64,000 bases of DNA from the NCBI RefSeq assembly GCF_000278215.1, contig NZ_JH725064.1:429587-493586 (forward strand). Reading direction: 5' to 3'. Below, one piece after another: positions 59,551 to 64,000 of this stretch (position 1 is its first letter; each line of letters opens with the position of its first letter). The translations under genes and the position numbers were made by a program. The notes beneath the pieces are model-generated. The model was not told the DNA's origin, did no database searches, and worked only from the letters and a program-made list of their open reading frames with translations. This stretch comes from Bartonella rattimassiliensis 15908. GTDB taxonomy: Bacteria > Pseudomonadota > Alphaproteobacteria > Rhizobiales > Rhizobiaceae.

Positions 59551-60114
59551 TTACAATAACTTCCAATTTTTCAAAACAGAAAATGGCGAAAGTTTTTGCT
59601 CTTCTTCTTCTAAATTTTCAACTGCATGCATCTTTACCTCCTCCTTACGTGGATAGTGATTAATAGACAACTCAAAAAACTCTTCCATGATTGCACCAAT
59701 ATCAATTTTATCATCATAAAACACTTCTGGAGTATCAAGTCCCTCCACATCTAAAAATAATTCTCTCGTATCCTCTGATCTTTGAGGCTTTATCAAATTT
59801 GAATCTTCAGGAACAAAAACAGTATCAATATTTTCACAGAGAATATTTTCTAATGGTTCTAATGTGATAACACATAACTGTAATATACGCGCTTGCAACA
59901 GTCCTTTTATCCGTACTCCTCGTTTTTTCCACGGAAAAATATGGAATTTTCCCTCACAAGATTTTACTTCAATTAAATCATGGTTCTGAGCTAAACATGC
60001 ACATTCTTTTTTATTTGCATAAAGATGAGCTTTGATACCTTTCGCAGGTAAAGAACGTACGGATATTGGATAAGTCAAAGCAAATATCATTTGAGAAAAA
60101 TTCTGAACATTCAT
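59551..60114 (-). CDS. DUF177 (YceD-like) protein
   Basis: A 187-residue cytoplasmic protein of the DUF177 family, whose members are associated with 23S rRNA metabolism and ribosome assembly. Visible features are RIKGLLQARILQLCVITLEP near residues 70-89, including the Cys-Val-x-Thr-Leu-Glu-Pro signature, and the C-terminal DIGAIMEEFFELSINHYPRK near residues 138-157. In alphaproteobacteria the gene lies between bamE (opposite strand) and plsX, as here. The C-terminal LSPFSVLKNWK is the usual ending. Confidence 0.87.
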   Translation of the reverse strand: MNVQNFSQMIFALTYPISVRSLPAKGIKAHLYANKKECACLAQNHDLIEVKSCEGKFHIFPWKKRGVRIKGLLQARILQLCVITLEPLENILCENIDTVFVPEDSNLIKPQRSEDTRELFLDVEGLDTPEVFYDDKIDIGAIMEEFFELSINHYPRKEEVKMHAVENLEEEEQKLSPFSVLKNWKLL

Positions 60115-60329
60115 TGAAAACTCCCAACCACAAAAACATATAAAGCACAGTACTTTTATTTACCTCAAGTACATTTGATACATTTTTTACTTTTCTAAAG
60201 AAATTCTATATGGCATAATTTTCTTTATAATAGGGAAACTCAGTGTAAGCTACAGTAGATTAAGCTAAAATTAGAAAAAACTTGAGGTTGCCTTCTTGTC
60301 GTACATCTAAGTATAAAAAGGAGTTATCA

Positions 60330-60818
60330 TTGTTTTATATGTCTCACATAATAGTCTTAATCAAACGTAAATTATTGGTTTGTCTAGCAATAGCAAACAT
60401 CATAGTACTTGCGGGTTGTAGTCTTCTTGATTCTTCAGGTTCAAGCCAAATTTATAGAGAGGGCTATATTCTTGATAAAAATGCTCTGAGTTCTATCTCT
60501 ATTGGATCCAGTCAAGAGCAGGTTCTTTTAACTTTAGGGACCCCTTCATTAAAAACAAAATATGATAATGAAGTTTTTTATTACATCTCGCAAACACGTT
60601 ACCGTGGGATGCAGTTTATGAAAACAAAGATTATTGACCGCAAAGTTTTAGCCATTTACTTCAATGAAAATAATCAAGTTACAAAAGTTGCTAACTACGG
60701 CTTACAAGACGGTCAAGTGTTTGATTTTATTTCTAGAACAACACCAACTGCAACAAAAGAACACCCTTTCTTAATGCAAATTATAAAAGGTCCTGCAAAT
60801 CCACCACCCCATAACTGA
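60330..60818 (+). CDS. bamE: outer-membrane assembly lipoprotein BamE (SmpA/OmlA)
   Basis: BamE is a lipoprotein subunit of the Bam complex that stabilises BamA and BamD. The protein has a hydrophobic signal followed by the lipobox VLAGCS (Cys near residue 29 from this start). The OmlA domain follows, with SSISIGSSQEQVLLTLGTPS, then FYYISQTRYRGMQF and KVLAIYFNENNQVTKVANYG. The TTG at 60330 has AAGGAG six bases upstream; the ATG at 60339 is a close alternative. Its divergent neighbour is the DUF177 gene. The product works with BamA, whose gene end lies at the window start. Confidence 0.9.
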   Translation: MFYMSHIIVLIKRKLLVCLAIANIIVLAGCSLLDSSGSSQIYREGYILDKNALSSISIGSSQEQVLLTLGTPSLKTKYDNEVFYYISQTRYRGMQFMKTKIIDRKVLAIYFNENNQVTKVANYGLQDGQVFDFISRTTPTATKEHPFLMQIIKGPANPPPHN

Positions 60819-60843
60819 ATTATATAGTCTGCATATCGTTCCA

Positions 60844-60880
60844 ATACTGTTAGACTTGATCTTATCAAGTCTAACAGTAT
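60844..60880. terminator. perfect 17-bp inverted repeat between convergent bamE and nusB
   Basis: ATACTGTTAGACTTGAT and its exact reverse complement ATCAAGTCTAACAGTAT are separated by only three bases. The hairpin sits between the two convergent stop codons (60818 and 60896). It lacks a long U-tract on either side. The likely role is a bidirectional transcription barrier or 3' end stabiliser. Confidence 0.75.
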
Positions 60881-60895
60881 AAGAAATTATGATTC

Positions 60896-61366
60896 TTAGA
60901 GGCGGACTTTTTTTGCCATATTGTCAAGAATCGCATTAACAAGTTTTGGCTCATCACCTTCAAAAAATGCCTTTGCTATATCAACATATTCACTCATAAC
61001 AACCGCAATAGGAACATCTTTACGGTTGATTAACTCCCATAAACCTGCTCGTAAAATTGCTCGTAATATAGAATCAAGACGTGAAAGAGACCACTCTGCA
61101 GAAAGCTGTTTATGAAGCAAAGGATCAAGCCTCTTTTGATCTTTTACAACACCTGTTATAATAGCCAAGAACCATTGAAAATCAGCTTCAAGATACTGAT
61201 CCCCATCAATATCTTTTCCTAGACGATAAGCCTCATATTCAGCTGCCGTTTCCATCACCCCTGAACCCACAATATCCATTTGATAGAGTGCTTGAACTGC
61301 AGCAAGTCTTGCTGCTCCACGTTTATTGGCTGAACGCGGAAAATGTCTGTTTTTTATATCAGGCAT
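60896..61366 (-). CDS. nusB: transcription antitermination factor NusB
   Basis: NusB binds boxA RNA with NusE/S10 and supports rRNA antitermination. The 156-residue helical protein has the N-terminal [20 protein letters not shown] and C-terminal [20 protein letters not shown] followed by [20 protein letters not shown] and [10 protein letters not shown], all standard. It is the last gene of the riboflavin operon; ribH ends only two bases upstream of its start codon. Confidence 0.94.
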   Translation of the reverse strand: MPDIKNRHFPRSANKRGAARLAAVQALYQMDIVGSGVMETAAEYEAYRLGKDIDGDQYLEADFQWFLAIITGVVKDQKRLDPLLHKQLSAEWSLSRLDSILRAILRAGLWELINRKDVPIAVVMSEYVDIAKAFFEGDEPKLVNAILDNMAKKVRL

Positions 61367-61368
61367 AG

Positions 61369-61824
61369 TTAACGATTATCTCCAAATCTCTTTTTTAGAG
61401 CGATCATACATAAAGCCGCTTCAGCTGCAAAACCACCTTTATTTTTGTCCTCTTGTTTTGCACGTATCCAAGCTTGTTTTTCATTTTCAACAGTCAAAAT
61501 GCCATTTCCAATAGCCAAATGCTTATGAACAGTTAAATCCATCAATGCACGACAAGAATCATTAGCAACAATTTCAAAGTGATATGTTTCACCCCGAATA
61601 ACACAACCAAGTGCAACATAACCGTCATAAGATATCTTATTTAGTTCAGCAAAAGCGATAGCGCTTGGAATTTCTAATGCTCCAGGAACCGTTACAATGT
61701 CATAACTCGCTTCAGCTTTTTGCAAAGCAGTCACAGCACCTTTTAAAAGTGAATCAGAAATTTCCTCATAAAAACGTGCTTCAACAATCAATACATGAGG
61801 CTTTTTATGTATCTCTTTCATCAT
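61369..61824 (-). CDS. ribH: 6,7-dimethyl-8-ribityllumazine synthase
   Basis: RibH joins the pyrimidinedione and the four-carbon phosphate to give lumazine, the last intermediate before riboflavin. The protein (about 151 residues) has [15 protein letters not shown] near residues 52-66, [20 protein letters not shown] near residues 77-96 with the catalytic His, and [14 protein letters not shown]. The frame is open to 61893, but two adjacent ATG codons at 61824 and 61821, preceded by GTGGAA, are the realistic start. nusB follows immediately. Confidence 0.93.
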   Translation of the reverse strand: MMKEIHKKPHVLIVEARFYEEISDSLLKGAVTALQKAEASYDIVTVPGALEIPSAIAFAELNKISYDGYVALGCVIRGETYHFEIVANDSCRALMDLTVHKHLAIGNGILTVENEKQAWIRAKQEDKNKGGFAAEAALCMIALKKRFGDNR

Positions 61825-61905
61825 AATGGAATTCCACAAAAACGAATCAAAAAAAATCAAGGTTATAAAGTGTAAAATTCTAAAAGCGATCAATAGATTT
61901 TTGAT

Positions 61906-62523
61906 TTATTCATCTTTCATTTTTAAAGTAAGAAGCTTAGCAGAATAACGAGCAAATTGATCAATTTCCAAATTAACCAAATCTCCAATTTTAGCTTGTC
62001 TCCAAGTTGTCATTTCAAGTGTATGGCGAATAATAAGAACATCAAAAATACAATCCTCAACAACATTAACAGTCAAAGATGTCCCATTAAGTGCAAGAGA
62101 TCCTTTATTAACAATGAAAGGTATAAATTGTCTTGAAACTTTTAGATAAAAACGAATCGCATCTCCTTCATTTTTTTGATCAATGATTTCAGCCAGACCA
62201 TCAATATGACCAGAGACCAAATGTCCTCCCATTTCATCACCCAATCGAAGCGAACGCTCTAAATTAACAAAAGTTCCTTTTGTCCATTGTACAAGATTCG
62301 TCAAACGCAATGTTTCTTCCCACGCTTCGACGATAAACCAATTGGAGTTTTTTTGTTTTAATCCTCGCTCTACAATTGTCAGACAAATTCCTGAACACGC
62401 AATTGATGCGCCAATTGCTAAGCTTTCTATAGCATAGCGTGTAGAAATCTTTAAACGGACACCCTGCTTTAAAGATTGAATATCTTCAACACAACCGATG
62501 TCTGTTATAATTCCTGTAAACAT
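61906..62523 (-). CDS. ribE: riboflavin synthase alpha subunit
   Basis: This enzyme dismutates two lumazine molecules to riboflavin. The 205-residue protein has the typical two-fold internal repeat. The first half begins with [10 protein letters not shown] and contains GASIACSGICLTIV. The second contains GGHLVSGHIDGLAEI and KGSLALNGTSLTVN. The start overlaps the end of ribD by 19 bases, indicating coupled translation. In some naming systems this gene is called ribC. Confidence 0.94.
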   Translation of the reverse strand: MFTGIITDIGCVEDIQSLKQGVRLKISTRYAIESLAIGASIACSGICLTIVERGLKQKNSNWFIVEAWEETLRLTNLVQWTKGTFVNLERSLRLGDEMGGHLVSGHIDGLAEIIDQKNEGDAIRFYLKVSRQFIPFIVNKGSLALNGTSLTVNVVEDCIFDVLIIRHTLEMTTWRQAKIGDLVNLEIDQFARYSAKLLTLKMKDE

Positions 62524-63635
62524 AATGCCTTATGCCTCCATTTATAAAAACGGTCATTTCCAAACATTCTTGCCTCAACTTCATGAAATTGCGAAAGATA
62601 ATTTCCAAAATGAGGAGCTTCAACACGACCTTTTCCTAAAACAACGGGTGCATAAAAACATATCAGACGATCCACACAACCAGCATTTAAAAACGTTTCC
62701 CCTGTTTTTGCACCTCCCTCAAGTAAAACGCTATTGATTCCATGTTTATAAAGCAGCTGCAAAATAGCAAGTGGCTGCAAGTGACCATTGCTCATTTTTA
62801 TCGAATACACAGATACACCATACTGTTTCAGCGCATTTTTTTTGTCTTTATTTAAACGATTTGCATCACAAATAACCCAAGTAGGAACTGTTGTTGCCGT
62901 TTGAACAACTTTTGCCTCAAGTGGGATAGATAAATCTGCATCCAAAATAATACGTGTAGGTGAACGCATCTCCAATCCTGGTAAGCGGCAATTTAATTGC
63001 GGATCATCTGTTAATATAGTGCCAATACCAACCATGATAGCATTATTTTGGGCACGTAAAATATGGGTATGGGTATGAGAAATAATTCCACTAATTTTCA
63101 TTCCCCGCTTTTCTCTTTTTCCCACACCATTATCGGCAGAAATTGCCATTTTAAAAGTAACAGCACAGCGTTGCATCTTCCTGATACACCAGTGCGTATA
63201 TAAAGATTCAAAAGCTTCTTCAGCTAAAATGCCCTCAATTACTTCAATACCGGCCGCACGTAAAAGAGCAATACCACGACCATCAACGCGTTCGTCACAA
63301 TCATTAAGAGCAACAACAACGCGAGAAATACCCGAATCAATAAGTGCATTCACACATGGAGAAGTTTTTCCATAATGTGCACAGGGTTCTAAAGTCACAT
63401 AGGCAGTGGCTCCTTGAGCTAAAGAACCAGCCATGCGTAAAGCTTGCACTTCTGCATGAGGCCTGCCATGAATAGCTGTTACGCCATAACCAACAATAAA
63501 CGTGCCCACACCGTCATCGTTTCGCACAATCAACGTACCAACCGAAGGATTCCCACCTGTAAGACCGACATGACGCTCTGCTAAACGGATAGCTGCAGCC
63601 ATAAACCGTTCATCTTGCACTTTTTTATTCATCAA
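62505..63635 (-). CDS. ribD: bifunctional riboflavin deaminase/reductase RibD
   Basis: RibD carries out the deaminase and reductase steps of riboflavin synthesis. The N-terminal domain has the zinc motif [15 protein letters not shown] near residues 57-71 and [20 protein letters not shown] near residues 83-102. The C-terminal reductase domain (about 165-370) has [18 protein letters not shown] and [19 protein letters not shown]. Length is normal. It overlaps nrdR at its start and ribE at its end, so nrdR-ribD-ribE-ribH-nusB is one transcription unit. No FMN riboswitch is visible inside the window. Confidence 0.95.
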   Translation of the reverse strand: MMNKKVQDERFMAAAIRLAERHVGLTGGNPSVGTLIVRNDDGVGTFIVGYGVTAIHGRPHAEVQALRMAGSLAQGATAYVTLEPCAHYGKTSPCVNALIDSGISRVVVALNDCDERVDGRGIALLRAAGIEVIEGILAEEAFESLYTHWCIRKMQRCAVTFKMAISADNGVGKREKRGMKISGIISHTHTHILRAQNNAIMVGIGTILTDDPQLNCRLPGLEMRSPTRIILDADLSIPLEAKVVQTATTVPTWVICDANRLNKDKKNALKQYGVSVYSIKMSNGHLQPLAILQLLYKHGINSVLLEGGAKTGETFLNAGCVDRLICFYAPVVLGKGRVEAPHFGNYLSQFHEVEARMFGNDRFYKWRHKALCLQEL

Positions 63636-63999
63636 AACGAGATTCTGTATCCGCTATATCCTTTGACAACTCATCTATAACATCGTGAAAATCGCTTGCA
63701 TTACGAAAATCGCGATACACAGAAGCAAAACGGATATAAGCAATGTCATCAATTCTTTTCAATGCTTCCATCACAAGATGTCCAATTTTTTCTGAAGCAA
63801 TCTCTGGTTCCCCCAAACTTTCAAGTTGTCGCACAATGCCAGAAACTGCTCGTTCGATATGATCAGGATCAATATTGCGCTTACGTATAGCCAAATCAAC
63901 CGATCGCATTAACTTATCACGATCGAATGGCTCACATCGTCCACTTTTTTTAGCAACCAAAAGCTCGCGTAACTGAACACGTTCAAAAGTTGTAAAACG
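63625..63999 (-). CDS. nrdR: transcriptional repressor NrdR (partial, N-terminus outside window)
   Basis: NrdR is the ATP-cone regulator of ribonucleotide reductase genes. Only the C-terminal 124 residues are visible, beginning in [20 protein letters not shown] and continuing through the ATP-cone with [40 protein letters not shown] and [19 protein letters not shown]. The zinc-ribbon N-terminus lies beyond the window edge. It overlaps ribD by eleven bases, the standard rhizobial order. Confidence 0.93.
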   Translation of the reverse strand, partial: RFTTFERVQLRELLVAKKSGRCEPFDRDKLMRSVDLAIRKRNIDPDHIERAVSGIVRQLESLGEPEIASEKIGHLVMEALKRIDDIAYIRFASVYRDFRNASDFHDVIDELSKDIADTESRFDE

Positions 64000-64000
64000 A

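Overview
The window is an AT-rich alphaproteobacterial chromosome segment that I assign to Bartonella (Rhizobiales). The citrate synthase is of Bartonella type. The gene blocks are also the usual ones for the group: bamA-lpxD-fabZ-lpxA-lpxI-lpxB, gltX-gltA, plsX-fabH-ihfA-merR and nrdR-ribD-ribE-ribH-nusB. Decayed islands beside tRNA genes and many pseudogenes fit a host-restricted bacterium undergoing genome reduction. I cannot name the species from sequence alone.

Layout. 0-4.8 kb: the end of bamA and a lipid A operon. 4.9-9.2 kb: a polar amino-acid ABC importer (ATPase, two permeases, binding protein) plus a second, tandemly duplicated binding protein. 10-13 kb: gltA and gltX. 13.2-25.8 kb: comEC, rpiA, a DUF2059 protein, gor, class II DAHP synthase, nadE, a second gltX, rhlE and nadK. 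26.0-28.3 kb: tRNA-Arg(CCG) followed by a decayed island with a broken MFS-like gene, a partial copy of the tRNA 3' end and a P4-type integrase remnant. 28.3-31.9 kb: lexA, a gene-free stretch, tRNA-Lys(TTT) and rlpA. 32.4-36.6 kb: a broken HrgA/COG2958-like gene, sodC, and a coupled PepSY-like/glycine-zipper pair. 36.6-40.3 kb: a UbiH-type hydroxylase, phosphatidylcholine synthase, a broken 3-hydroxyisobutyryl-CoA hydrolase, a small membrane protein and another gene remnant. 40.4-46.5 kb: a minus-strand operon of dacF, tmk, holB, metG, tatD and a PhnP-like hydrolase. 46.7-51.5 kb: a second decayed island next to tRNA-Leu(GAG), holding a type III restriction-enzyme remnant, a truncated DUF3987 gene, a lipoprotein, an LHH-nuclease remnant and a P4-type integrase with a nonsense codon. 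51.6-55.2 kb: folE, a NifU/IscU-like gene, yidD and thrS. 56.2-64 kb: a MerR regulator, ihfA, fabH, plsX, DUF177, bamE, then nusB-ribH-ribE-ribD-nrdR (the last cut by the window edge).

Main themes. The left end supports outer-membrane construction: bamA with the lipid A genes fabZ, lpxA, lpxD, lpxI and lpxB. The right end combines fatty-acid initiation, riboflavin synthesis and bamE. Most unusual features are products of decay: two tRNA-linked islands carrying related dead integrases, restriction-system remnants at both ends of a segment that looks inverted (about 32-46.5 kb), diverged non-coding repeats at 33.4/36.2 kb and 55.5-55.9 kb, and a carboxypeptidase with altered active-site motifs. 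I did not find a clearly new intact defence or secretion system. The best intact candidate for an undescribed function is the two-gene unit at 34.86-35.53 kb.
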